Shown here: positions 1 through 11,813 of the stretch, piece after piece | Layout: every line of letters starts with the position of its first letter | Position numbering within the stretch: the stretch's first letter is position 1 | Source: Laccaria trichodermophora | Taxonomy: Eukaryota; Basidiomycota; Agaricomycetes; Agaricales; Hydnangiaceae | DNA length: 64,000 nucleotides | Reading direction: 5' to 3' | NCBI GenBank assembly: GCA_018417955.1 | Contig: JACTVC010000027.1 | Location: 558,001 to 622,000, forward strand | Translations under genes and position numbers: made by a program | Notes under the pieces: generated by a model | What the model saw: the letters and a program-made list of their open reading frames with translations, nothing else | Told to the model about the DNA's origin: nothing | The model's database searches: none

Positions 1-23
1 TCTCCTCTCTTTGTTCGTTGCAG

Positions 24-115
24 CAATCGGCATAGTGCCAGGAGTCGGCGGATGCGTCGCTTTATTAAGAGCAGGAGTGATCTGGGTTTTAGATGGTTTT
101 GAGGTTGAGTGTTAA
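24..115 (+). CDS. possible last exon of a gene cut by the window start
   Basis: A pyrimidine-rich run ending in CAG at 21-23 looks like a splice acceptor. After it an open frame (codons in register from 26) reads about 29 residues rich in Gly, Val and Leu and stops with TAA at 113-115. It would be the hydrophobic C-terminus of a protein whose body lies left of the window. The family is not recognised and the frame choice rests only on the acceptor and the protein-like composition. Confidence 0.25.
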
Positions 116-2622
116 GTAATTGCTTTTTTTCCCCCATCAGCTATGCGCGTTTTGACGAACCTTTTTGGTGACAGGAATGGCAAACCGATTACTTGAGGCT
201 CCAAAAACAATATCATAGAGTTTTCATCGGGCTTGCAGACTGTAGTTTATATCATGGAGAAACAATCATATAGATAAAAGGGTGCAATCTCCGCCTCCGC
301 TTGGCTAGCCGCTTTTAAAATTAAAGCCCGCACGCTATCATTCCTCCATGACATGGGATACTCAAATGGTCGAGGCCGAATGACCGGACCTCCAATAAAA
401 TCGTCTGGAGAGGTTTGCTGGTCGAAGAATCAATGGGCAGTAGGACGTTGAAAGCCCATAAAATTCTAACAAGAATTAAGCGTTCATTGAGGTAATAAAA
501 TTGTCCTCCAACCTGAATTGAGGATGGTCAACGAGTCTTGAGCGACAGACTTGGAGAGATGCGCCGCCCAAAGCCGAATGGGAATGTCGAGTTGCGAAGT
601 TGATTGCCATAATCTGTGTCAAGAAACCGTTCTGGGCGAAAGACATCGGGCTCCGGGAAGACCTGAACAGAATCAGACACGAGCAATGATCATTGATTGT
701 AAAGTCCTAACCGTTTTATCTTGGCTCATCGAGCTTCATAAAAGGGGGGCAACTCGTCAATAAGATCGAAAAAAGGTCATTTTGCAAAAAACGTACTGGA
801 TGTTAGGCGCCGAGAGCGCGTAAGCCGTCTCAAAATCACTTACTTTAAGAGCGACGTGTTTTTCCAAACCCGTTTCGCAATGGAGGGCTGGGCGACACCA
901 CCGTCTAGTTGGTTTTGAACACGATTCACAAGAGACATGTGGATCTTGCCAGAATCACGGCGAACCATTGGAGAGGTCGCTGAAAGTAGAGCAGGTACCG
1001 GCGCTAAGGATAAGGGATTGTACGAGTTTGGCTATGCTCACTAGAAGATGGGAAATTGTCCGGGGGGTATTGGTTGAGTGGTAGGGACACTGGCAGGCGT
1101 ACGGATTCTATGACGGACTTGCTCAAAACCCTATTTCGTCATGAAGAAATTGTTCCGTTGAGCATTCACAAACACCACAGATACGGAATAACCTTACGTG
1201 TGAGTTGTTCTCAGCTAAGTTGGCATTAATTTCTGAGTGAGTAAGATTCATACCTAATCAAGTGTATAATACGAAAAAGACTAGAGATGAATAAGAGTAA
1301 ACCTCGAAATTCAAAACAAACGTGCAGATGAGTGACGACAAACTCATCATCAACTTGAGAATTAGCTCGACAACCGTGGTTGATAGCATAGACCACGGAT
1401 ATCGCAAACCTGGAGAATACCTGCATCAGACAGACGTGGATGTGCGTAAAAGGGTGCCATTACTACCGTCGGGGGTGAGGAGCATATTTCCCGTGGGCCG
1501 TTCTTGTCCAGTACCAAGTCACATAGCAGAGTTTGTGGATCCAGTAGATTGAAGCGCTTTTTAGCCGCTCGACGCTTCGACGCTCATCCCGACATGCATC
1601 AGCTAGAAAGGTCAGCCCTTCAGCTTCAACTTGTCGGTAAACTAAGTAACAATCCTACTCACCGATCTTTAATTCCTCCACATCTGAGAATACGGCATCC
1701 CACGCACCCCCCCAGAGAGAATTTAACCTCTACACGAAAACACCCAGGTTCAGTGCGTTCTAAAAAGATGAAGGGTGATGAATCCAAAGCTCAAGAACGC
1801 ACACCATTAATCATAGTGTGTGTTCTTGAGCTTTATGATACTTCTCGGTCGACTAGAACAAATACTCCCCCGCATGTCTAGGAGATCCGTGGCCGCTTTC
1901 ACAATTTCCTGAACTGCTTTAACAATTAGCCATCATCACTTCCAAAAGGACAGCTCGTACTACACACCAATGACGGGTGTCACTCGTCCGAGGTAAAGCC
2001 CCCTCAATCATGACAACGATGTCAGCTAAATCGTGAATCGTGACTCCTGAGCACGAAGGGTAGTGATACCCTACAAGCAAATGCCACCCCGTACAATACT
2101 TCCCCGAAAAACGTAGATCCCCCCCTTGTTATCGTTCCAAAAACACTAGGTGGTCAAGGTGGTAACTGGTAAGTGATGCAGATGATGGTCAGCTTCACGA
2201 ATTCAGCCGAAACAGAGACAAATAAATCGAGAAACGCTATAACGCATCAACGTTCAAGTGGGTTCTTGCGCATGGACAACACCTTGGAGGGGAGCTGTTT
2301 TCATGTTGGAACTTGAAAAGTCCGCGGTTTCGTTGTGATTAGGCAGCAATCCTGCTCAGACTAGTAGCACGATACAATATTAAATACACCTTTGGATGGC
2401 ATCTGGGTACGATGGGAATTTTGATCTACCAACTAATGTTACATTTGTTGAAGTATAGACTGAACTTGGATGAGGTGAGGAGCGAAAAAAATCTCGAGTA
2501 GTAGCGAAGAAGCCGAAAAGAAGAAAAAAAAAGCAATAACAAGAGCACGAACGAATACATTTCAACACATCAAGCACCTCCAGGGTCCCCACACAAACAA
2601 GCCTCCCCACTCAAATGCACAA
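116..2622. other. gene-poor stretch upstream of the SKN7 3' end
   Basis: Only short frames without homology-like features are present. The longest, at 1504-1881 (+), spans an inverted repeat and has low-complexity composition. No splice-compatible exon chain could be assembled. The hairpin at 1786-1834 is the one clear structure. Confidence 0.5.
1786..1834. repeat. 19-bp stem hairpin
   Basis: The 19 bases at 1786-1804 are the reverse complement of 1816-1834 except at one position, which would be a G-U pair in RNA. The loop is 11 nt. Each arm contains GCTCAAGAAC or its complement. No terminal direct repeats were seen around it. Confidence 0.7.
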
Positions 2623-5600
2623 TCACTCAACAACCTCAAACCGACTCCTCTTCCCCCGACCATCCTCAGCCTCCCCATCACCCTCCTCCTCAACGAAAGC
2701 CCTCTTCAATCCCTCTCCTCCCCCTGCCCCACCTCCTCCCGTCAACCCACCCATCTCCAAAAAGCTCTCGGCACTAATCAAATTCTGCACCATAGCCTGA
2801 TAACTCTCATCCGACAACCCCATAGCAGCCAACGGGTTAATCCGGCCTTCGTCGCCTTCTCCTCCGACTCCGAGGTTGAATACCCAGCCGGGGTTGTTTT
2901 TATCTGAAGAGGTGGCGGTGGTTGAGGAAGAGGGGGAGGCAGAGGAGGAGGAGGAGGAGGGATTGGCAAGAGTTAAAGCCTGATCGTAGTTCGTCGTCGT
3001 GTCGCCTATTGGACGTGGGATGCGTGACATTTGTTGGATTACTTTAAGGTGCATAAGATGTTTCTGTTTGTGCGCATAGGGCGGTTAGAAGGTGGATTGG
3101 GAAGGAGACGACACCGACGTACCTCGAGCATATCGAGCAATCCTTCTTTTGTGAATGGTTTTGGCAGGATATCGTTCATGCCTTTGAACCATGATCAACT
3201 TTTTTGCTGCTCCCCCCCTAAGAGAGGAACATACCGTGGTTATAATAAGTCATGATCTCATTCGGCTTCGAATTACTCGTCATCGAAATGATTGGAGTCC
3301 CCTGGTCGAATTTCCGGATGAGCGAGGTGGCAGCTACCCCGTCCAATTTGGGCATCACGATGTCCTGCAAAAAGAAAAAACGTCAGCAAAGATTACGAGG
3401 AAGTAGGGAGTCAAGAGGCAGAATGTTTCAAGGACGCATACAAGGGGAGGGGAAGAAGAAAACAAACCATCAACACCAAATCATACTTTTCCAAATTCAT
3501 CTTCGTCACCGCCCCAACACCATCAACAGCAATATCCGTCGTACACCCGAAAACCTGCAAAAACTTCTTACTCAACGTCCTCGTAACAGCATCATCATCC
3601 ACAAGTAACACCCGTGGTGGTACAGCCCACCCCGGTACGAAGGTCGAGCGGCGGACGCGGAGGGTACGCTGTGACTGTGGTGATGAGGAAGATGCAGCAG
3701 GGATGGGGGAGGAGGAGGAGGAGGAAGAGGGGTTCTGAGGCGACGGACGGACGACTTCTTCGTCCCCGTTCGTCGGCATGTATTCCCCTTCTTCTTGTTG
3801 CCTCTGCTGCTGTTGTGGTGGTGGTGGAGTAACACCCCCTATCCCAGCATCAAACGTCCACCCCCCATCCCCCCCAGCGGCGGCTTTTCCAGAAAAGGCA
3901 GGATCCATATCACGAGGCATGAGGTGACCGACGGTGTACACCTGTAGTCCTTCATGCGACGACGCTTCTGGTACGGCCCCGCTTCCGTTCCCATCAGATA
4001 TAGACATAGGAACAGAGGAGGGCGGCCAGCCCGAGTAGGAAGACGAAGACGATGCACTTGTATTGGTGGGCGGAGGAGGGCCCATAGGTTCAGGCATACT
4101 CGTTCGTCTCCTCTGCTGTTGCTGCTGCTGCTGTTGTTGTTGCTGTTGCTGTTGTTGCTGCTGCTGACCACTTCCACTCGAACCCCCCCATTCCCCCAAC
4201 CCAACCCGTTCCCTATGCAGCTCCTCAATCCTCGCCAACGCATCCGCCCTCGCATCACCCGCACTCGCACTCCAACCCCCAGCCCGCCTACTCAACTCGC
4301 TCATCTGCATCAACGTCGCCCTTCCCACCGAATCGGCGCCCCCCGCACCCGCTATGATGCGTTGTGCGAATTGAGGGGGCAGGAAGGGGTTGAGGTCTGC
4401 GGGTGGTCCTGGGAGGGCGGATTTTAGTTTGCCTGTTAGGGGGTGAAGAGATTTGAGGTTCAAAAAATGCGAGTATATGCGCATATTATTCGGTCGTTAT
4501 TCCCAAGGAAGATGGGGGGATATGGTCCACGGCGTGATTATAAGTTCACAGGAGCGTATTATCCGCATTTTCGTTGATTTGAGGAGGGCACATGGAAAGA
4601 AGAAAAGAAGGGTAAAGTCAGTGTTATGATATTGCGCAGAGATTACGATGACAATAGGAAACAAATGAAGATGCAAATGTGAATGAATGAATTATGTGCA
4701 AGAAGCAATGAACCGAATGCGATGGTAGAGTCAAGAAATGAATGCGTGAAAGACGCGAGCCCAAAAAAATTAGAGACTGAAGAGGGGGAAAGAGGTATGG
4801 TACGATGAAGGAATCGAGAAAGCGGCGGCGGAGTGGTGGGGAAGGTAAGTATATGCGCAGAAAAGGCTACGGCAACGAGACACCTAGGCACACGAAAGAA
4901 TATGAGACGCGATGATGGAAAATGACGATGAATCTGAAAGGCGCCACAAAGCAAAAAAAAAAAAAGCAAAAGAATAACCCCAAAAAACACGCCCCCAAAA
5001 CTCCACACCCCAGAAGAAAAAGGTCCCAAAAAACGAATCCAAAGACCAAAAGAAAGCGCTTACTCACCACTCTCACTCCCTAAAAAATACGCAATCAAAC
5101 TCTGCATCAACCCATCCTGCTGCGCCATCCCCCTCTGAAACCCCACCATCTCCACCAAAACATTCTCATAGTTCCTCTCGAGGCTCCTCAACCGCGTGCG
5201 GAGCTCTTCCCCGTCGTCTTTGAGTCTTCTGATCTCCGCTTGGAGGAAGTCGACGGAGGAGGAGGGGGGGTAGGTTGATGTGGGTGATGAGACGAGAGAT
5301 GAGGAGGAGGGAGGTGGGTGAGAGGAGGAGGTGCTGGTAGGGGAAGGTGCTGGTGGGTGCGAGGAAGAGGTGGATTTTCGTTGAGCGGGCACTTTGCGTT
5401 TTATGTTTTCGAGTGCGTCGCGTCTGTCTGCGTGGAAATCTGGGTGGCGGAACGTCCAGCTCTATCATCACGGTGGTGAGCTGAGGATACATAGTGGGGG
5501 AGGGAAGGGAAGGTCGAAAACGTACATGTTCACCAAACTGATTATCATCCGTATTCTTCACCTTGTGAAAATCGTATTTATTCAACTGCCGTACAAAGGA

Positions 5601-6277
5601 CGCAAAGTTGGAGTGCTTGAACATTCGGGGGAGTATCGATTTCGTGAACTCGTTCATATCCTGCATCACATCAACATACACGCACGCACGCATATACGCA
5701 GTCAAGCGAGGGTAACACACCTTGACGACAAAACAATCCCCCGCAGGTCCCCACGAAACGACCTCCTGGAAAGTCGGGTCTTCCAACATCCTATACACCC
5801 CCAATCCCAAGTAAGCGCCCATCCATCCACCCGGCAAAAAAAAGAAACGCACTTGTACAACTTTTTCACAAAATCACTCGTAGAAGGCATTGGATCGTCA
5901 CTTGCATGGTGTCCATTCGTCGACGAGGACGACTCCGCTTTCGTATTGTTATTAGCCTGGGACATTGAATCCCGCTTCAAGCTTTTCGTCGTGTTTTGTT
6001 GTTGTTGGTGCGGTGGCTGTAACACTTCGTCTCTAACGGTAGCACCCGAGCGATGCGTTGTATGGCCCCACTGTCCCGGCTGCTGCTGATGTACCACTCC
6101 AGAAGAAAACGCCGACGTGGGTGAACTCGCGTACCCCGCAGGAGACGAAAACGTCGTCAGGGGGAGATGATTGTGGTTGTTGTTATACTGAAAGGGGTGA
6201 TGACTCGTCCCCGTGTGGTTATGTCGTGAAGCGGTGGGCCCGTCTGAGGGGTATTGGGATTGTGCTGGGGAGTCCAT
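2623..6277 (-). CDS. SKN7: SKN7/Prr1-type response regulator transcription factor
   Basis: The protein combines an HSF-type DNA-binding domain, a coiled coil and a C-terminal receiver, the order specific to fungal Skn7/Prr1, the nuclear output of the His-Asp phosphorelay for oxidative and osmotic stress. Exons: 6277-5853, 5790-5721, 5660-5526, 5461-5068, 4432-3468, 3364-3235, 3181-3123, 3063-2623 (872 aa, all phases match). HSF domain lies at about residues 134-235 (FVRQLNKYDFHKV), coiled coil at about 278-340, receiver at about 610-730. The acidic pocket LLVDDDA, the phospho-acceptor Asp664 (DIVMP, first codon of exon 6), the Thr of SMTSN and the Lys of LPKPF are all present. A Gln tract lies between the domains. 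The start is the first ATG; the frame is open further upstream. Intron 4 is about 635 nt against 47-103 for the others. Confidence 0.95.
4112..4166. repeat. CAG/CAA tract encoding poly-Gln in SKN7
   Basis: A run of CTG/TTG triplets on the + strand encodes about 17-18 Gln on the - strand, inside the low-complexity linker between coiled coil and receiver. Mixed CAG and CAA codons interrupt the repeat. Confidence 0.85.
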
Positions 6278-7760
6278 GTTGTGGGTCTGGACACGTACGG
6301 GTATAACGGTAACGGTAATTCTCGGTCCCTTGCCCCAATTCAAAGGCGTTGGTTGTCCCACGGTTTACTTATAATAGTGATACTTTTGACTCTTTTCTTA
6401 GAAGCGGACTATGAGCACCACTAACATAAAAGCTTTGTCTGGCCCGTGTCTGGGCCCGTCTAGGTTTGAGAGCGGTCTAGAAGAGTCTAGATTTGATGCG
6501 TATCTTATCTCCGTCAACGGGACGCAAAATCTATTTTTGAAGCAGCACCTCGTTTCCTCAAAATGACCACCACGAATGACTGCATCAAAACCAACCGGGG
6601 TGAGTCGGAGAAAACGGAGAAACTAATTCCACTCCAGCCATCACATGCACAATGGAGTCCGCTCCTTGAATGACGCAGGCTTGCTCTCCACGTTCAATAC
6701 AAGAGATCTTATTGGCTGGCGTATTGAATCACAATCCCAACTTCCAAGGGCAATTAAGTATGTTGTAAGCAGCGTTGTGCCGGTTGCGCAACTGTTGTTA
6801 AAGTCGCCGACTGTCACTGACTGTGACTTTTCGCAACCAGACACGAACGCGACTTTGCGGAGTGCCAGGGGTGTCCTCTTATATTATGTAATGCAATTTT
6901 AGGTGTAGACACTTTTGAGATTTCGACGTTCGTTACTGTGCTCGACATTTACGGCTACATACATGATGGGCAGTGCATTGATACACTGATACATATTGAT
7001 GTAGTAGATAGAGAGATATTCATTGGGCATGTCATTTGCCTCACTTTTGACAGTATCACCCTCAGCATCAAGGACAAGAAGTTTGCACAAATCAACTTCA
7101 TTCTGAGGCCTCACATTGCTCACTTGCTGTACTCAAGCTTTGATTCAATACGAGTTTGTGAAGTCGAATAGATCCTTTATGGTGGAGAGCGCGTCAGGCG
7201 AAGGTTCTGGCAGGCTTTCTCACGATTTCCGGTCGGTGACGCAGAACAATTGTCACAGAGGGGTTACACGCAAAATGGATTGTGGTAGACACAGAACACG
7301 ATATTAAGGAATCTAAAACAGCGGTAGCTACAGAATATGATGTAGGAATCATTTTGCAGCGTTAGAAAACCGGGCAGTGCGATGTAGCGCGCGCCCAGAG
7401 GTAGGACCCCATGGCACCGCGCAAAGTTGCGAACGTTTGACTGTCGACGACTTTTGGTGACTCTCTCACGATTTACGGTCGGTGACTGTGACCTCAGGTC
7501 GCCGACCCGCACAACGCTGGTTGTAAGTATGTGCATTTTTTTTGGCCCTATCGTCCAGCATATTCACGCTATAACCAATAGAGGTCTGTTTGCGGGCGCA
7601 GGAACAAGGCTACACGGCCCGTACTCAACCAGGTCCGAGGCAATCTAAGCTTTGCGCGTCCTCATCAATTATTGTATTCTCCCCACTGTCAAATATTACC
7701 ACCCACAATCAGGGACGTTCCATCCTTAAAAACGTACTATACCTCTGTCGACCTTCGCAC
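6278..7760. other. SKN7 upstream region and unassigned sequence
   Basis: It holds the presumed SKN7 promoter. The words TCACGATTT and CGGTCGGTGAC occur twice (about 7,219 and 7,466), suggesting an old duplicated fragment. No gene is supported. Confidence 0.4.
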
Positions 7761-8170
7761 GAAAGGGCACTGAAGTTACACAGTTTTACACACATCCCTC
7801 AAACCAAAGCAGCCCCAGTCGAGGGCGAAGATGTCTTCTGAAGCCGCCAACAGACCCTTATGCAGCTTTAGACAATCAGCGTCGCATCAACAACCCAACA
7901 AACCTGGATCCCATCGCCACAAAGGCCGCTCACGAAAAGTGCCCTCATCAAATCGACTAGACACTGCAGGTCGTGGTGGCAACTTGGAACCCTTACAACT
8001 TTACAAGGACATGGCATAAGAATTGGCGCAACACTCTTTGACCTTCTTGGCAGCGTACCCTTGGAAGCTATGAAAGTCATAGGCAGGTGGAGTAGTGACG
8101 CCTTCCTTCAATACCTACGGAAAAATGCCCAAATCCTAACACCCAAGTTTCATTCAGGCAAACCCTGAAG
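7761..8170 (+). pseudogene. decayed tyrosine recombinase (DIRS/Crypton-like) fragment
   Basis: Broken pieces in two frames line up as the C-terminal part of a fungal tyrosine recombinase. Upstream is a piece ending PVEGEDVF with TGA directly after it, where I recall a Trp in the family. Then comes RRINNP, a frame change, and PLTKSALIK. The last piece (about 7,990-8,170) reads QGHGIRIGATLFDLLG, then MKVIGRWSSDAFLQYLRK. The HxxR box and the Tyr nucleophile in FLQYLRK are both visible, but stops and a frameshift rule out an active enzyme. DIRS retroelements and Cryptons both carry such a domain; too little is left to choose. Confidence 0.75.
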
Positions 8171-8883
8171 TCCGTCACCCATTCTCGCGGTTCATAACGC
8201 CCTCACAACCATATTAGTACAAGGTCGTCATTACCATAATTCAAACCAAGTAGTCCTCCTCCTAGCACCTGGGTAATCAGACTCACTCGCCGCGTCGTCA
8301 GACTTCTACAATTTGAGTTTCGTAGCTCGTCTCATTTACCTTGCCAGCTCCGTTGGATGGGTCGGGAACTTAAAGCGCTTCACGCTTTCACCCATCTAGT
8401 TTATCACATATCACTACGTATACTACATCAACACATAGCCCAATGACATTGACGGCGTACTTGAATCTTTGTAAACTTGAAGAACACTAAAGTGGCTATG
8501 CGAAGATCAGCATCCTGTGAATCATCACAACTTTCCCACAATTTACTGGTTTTGACAAGCCTCCACCACACTCAAGTTTAAGCGAGCTTGATATAGAACA
8601 GATTTGGAATAGATTCTGTACCCAGTGCGCCTTTCACCCCATCCTCGCACCGCTCATCTGCCTGGCACTGTCAGCTGAAGTAACCAAGTGAGTTCCGAAC
8701 ACCGTCAAAATAGCACTCTGACGCACTTCCTGCCAACTACTGCTGACGGGTTTACCACTCTAGAATCACAGTTTGAGACTCGAACAGCATAGAAAAGCCT
8801 CAAAGATCTGTAGCTATTCCAGGCCCTCGCACTTGCCACTACTTCGACATTCGAATCCAATCATTAGCCTATCCATTCGCTTC
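8171..8883. other. unassigned stretch
   Basis: No frame or splice-compatible exon chain is convincing. It may be the 3' remainder of the recombinase element and the promoter of the next gene. Confidence 0.3.
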
Positions 8884-9539
8884 ATGCCAGAATCATCGTC
8901 AACAATTCCTACGTTACTCACTCGAGAGCATTTCATTTCGCCTGATCATGTCAAGGTCGCTGCAACTCAATCGATCATGTACAAAATCACACCAGACGGC
9001 GAAAGCGTCGAAGAGGTCCCCGTACCTGCGAGCGTAAGGGCAACCGGTACCATTCCTGACGGCTACACAGTTGGTTAGTCCTTCTATTGTCTACACTCAG
9101 CAATGTCAGCATCCTTTGCTAACGCTCCGTTCCAGACTTCGCTTTTGATCCATTAGTCGCTATCCATGCACTCAAACAAAATGGGTACACTACTGCAGAG
9201 TGAGAGCATCTCATCTCCCCACCGAACCTTCCTTTCGATTCATTTTTTTTTTTTCAGGCAACTTCCTGCGGAAATGTTGAAGAATATGAAAGATATAATC
9301 AACTCTCCCAAAAACCTTAAGATCGTTCCGAAGTCAATCCACGAGGAGGTAGTCCGTTGTTCTTGCTATTCACTACCGCCGCTGATGAAGATGTATTCTA
9401 GAAACTTGCCTCGGTGATGCGAGCACTGGCAGTGGAGGAGGACCCGGCGGAGGAGAGGCGGGGAGAAGCGGAGAATCACACAGGTGGGGCGAAACAGAAG
9501 CGGGCCAACAGGAGGAAGGGGAGAGAGCTGCAGAACTAG
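8884..9539 (+). CDS. small unknown protein, four exons
   Basis: Exons 8884-9073, 9136-9184, 9258-9348 and 9402-9539 join with matching phase into 155 aa. Introns are 62, 73 and 53 nt with GT-AG ends and a poly-T acceptor tract in intron 2. The first half is acidic to neutral (PDGESVEEVPVPAS, then DFAFDPLVAIHALKQNG). The end is charged with basic runs (KQKRANRRKGRELQN), which could be a nuclear or nucleic-acid-binding tail. There is no signal peptide or membrane segment. I do not recognise the family. The clean intron phases make it a real gene rather than a chance frame. Confidence 0.6.
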
Positions 9540-10360
9540 AGGAGCAGAGGGTCAGAGAGGACAGACGCTTTAGTGTGTCCAGAGCGAGAACTTCGTCAAC
9601 CGAAGTTCTTCAACCGTGGGCTCTGGGGTGATTTGAACGATGAAAGATACATCTGGTGTCTGCCTGTCTGGTGTGAACGCATCGATGACCTGGATTTAGT
9701 GTTTCAAATTTGAATCTGCTTCAGTAATGGCCATTCAAGAAATGACGGCCCACAGTAAAAAGGACTCTTCAGCACTAAGCTGCATTAACACTGTCATTAC
9801 CGTACATGTCAAGCTGTCCAGCGCCAAGGTCATGAGGTTTCGGATTTGGTTCACAATATATTTTGACCTGATATAGTATCCCGGAGTTGTATCTTCAAGT
9901 TGAAAGCCGTCCGCTTCGGAGAATTCAAAGAGTTCGCGAGGTGCGCATACCGCCTAAGGCTAGGTATCGTCCGTGAATACCTAAGATGTGACCAAGCGTC
10001 ATAGTTTTTTTTTTTTCGAATCTCGTTTCGGGGATGAGGAAACCAATCTACTAGGACAAAAGTCACCCACTCGGTGGCAAAATGGAAGATGTTTGTCCAA
10101 CGCACCAGCTGTCTTCCATCAAGGCTTGGGGAATAATGTCGAAGATACATGAGCATCCTTTGAGGAAGGTTGGACGACTATACTCTACCTATACGGACAT
10201 GTAAATGAAAATAATAGAACGGAGTGAACGGAATGCCCAGACTCGGAATCAGACCTGACAGAATAGGGGCGCATTAGGGCAGGATAATAATAATATTTGA
10301 GCCCAACTTGTTTCATTCTTTGTGATTTTTGGTCCCGCCGATTTCGGTTTGAAATTCCCC
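9540..10360. other. intergenic stretch before the BTB pair
   Basis: No gene is supported. The last ~40 bp before the BTB start (GGTCCCGCCGATTTCGGTTT) recur before the second BTB gene at about 11,785 and belong to the tandem duplication. Confidence 0.4.
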
Positions 10361-11389
10361 ATGGCTGATGATAGTAGTGACGCTGCCCAATCACTTGTGA
10401 ATAAGATCTGTAAGTGACAACCTACCTTTTCGAATTATTGTCTTATCACCTTTAACAGTCAATGCTGAAGACGCCGAAATTGCATTCCGATCCTCAGACA
10501 ACGCCATTTTCAAGATCCACCGTAAAAATCTGGAAGTTAACTCTGTCGGACTCTCCCCCGCTGACCTGACCACGTCCGTCTCTGAACTGGTTCCGCTTTC
10601 AGAAGACGCACCCACCCTTGAGCTCCTGTTTCAATACATCTACCCACGCCGACAGCCTTTACTTGATGATATTGAATTCCCGCTCCTTGCCTCTCTTGCG
10701 GAGGCTGCAGAGAAATATGAGGTGTTCGCAGCGATGACGGTTTGCTATATTCGGATGAGGTGCGTAAAATTCAATAGCCGTAACAAACATTACTCCCATT
10801 ATTGCAACTCGATTTTCTAAAATCTGAACATCTAAAGCTCGGCAAAACGCGAGCACCCAGAAGAGATTATGCGGTATGCAGCTAGGCATGACTACAAGTT
10901 GCTGCTGTGCGACGTAGCCCCTTTGGTGATCCGGATGCCCCTTCTTGATGTCCTGTCTTTTTTACCACAACATTTAATGGTGCCTTGGGTATGTCCAATC
11001 ATGCCAATAATACGGCCTGCGAACTTTTAATCTCCTGTTGATAGATTAGTTACTATGAAGAATGGCGCAAAGTACATGCAGCGGCATTCCCGAAAGCAGT
11101 CTCGCATAAAAGTGAAATGAGGCTGACAAGAAAACCGGGGAACAGCGCCGTCTGGTCGGATCAATGCACTGACTGGCCCTGCATTTGGCAGGAAATCACC
11201 ACTCAGCTTGGATCAGGCGTTCACACTCTTGCAAACATCGATTCCGTACTAAAAACACCAAAACGTGTCGATAGTCCGTTTGGGAGTAGTTCGCCAAAAG
11301 ATTGTTGCATTGCTGCCATCGATCAATGGCGCACAAGTATCAAAGGAGATCTGAAGAAGATTCCGAGGCCTTTCAAGTTTTTCAATTGA
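10361..11389 (+). CDS. BTB/POZ-domain protein, copy A
   Basis: Exons 10361-10409, 10459-10759, 10838-10988 and 11045-11389 give 281 aa. The N-terminal BTB fold is visible: AEIAFRSSDNAIFKIHRKNL, then LSEDAPTLELLFQYIYPRR, then SLAEAAEKYEV. The C-terminal half (EEIMRYAARHDY, PLLDVLSFLPQHL, YYEEWRKVHAAAF) follows the layout of the large Agaricomycete BTB family of unknown function, often thought to bind cullin-3 or other partners. It has the same exon phases and length as copy B just downstream. Coding is intact, although residues around SHKSEMRLTRK differ strongly from copy B through compensating small indels. Confidence 0.85.
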
Positions 11390-11813
11390 TTTGGGTATGG
11401 TAGACGCTTTCTTGAAGCGAGAGGCAAGAAGAAAATCGCCGGAGCCTCGGAGTAGTTATATAACGGAGTATGGATAAACCTCAACCCGTATTGTAGAATC
11501 AAGTTATAATCTTTAATCACGGCATACACGTCTAAGTTCATGGCGTTCCGTGACCTCGGTTTTTTGAGTTTCTGGGGACATCGCAGGTAGCTGCTACCCG
11601 CTGCGTAAAAAATGGACCAGATGACGCATGCTTTGCAGGCGGCGACCTTAAGGTATTTTTTATGAGCTGTTTGGGTCTTATTTGGAGCGATCAATGGCGC
11701 ATTAAATTTAGGGCCGGACATTGAAGTGTTCCCATCAACTTGTTTCCTCAGTGTCCCAGTAGTGTCCGCTCTTTCTGATCTTTAGTCCCGCCAATTTCAG
11801 TTTGAAACTACCC

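Noticed and set aside
3572..4427. Several 70-157 codon frames overlapping SKN7
   Set aside because: Low-complexity shadows of the Gln, Ser and Pro codons of SKN7.
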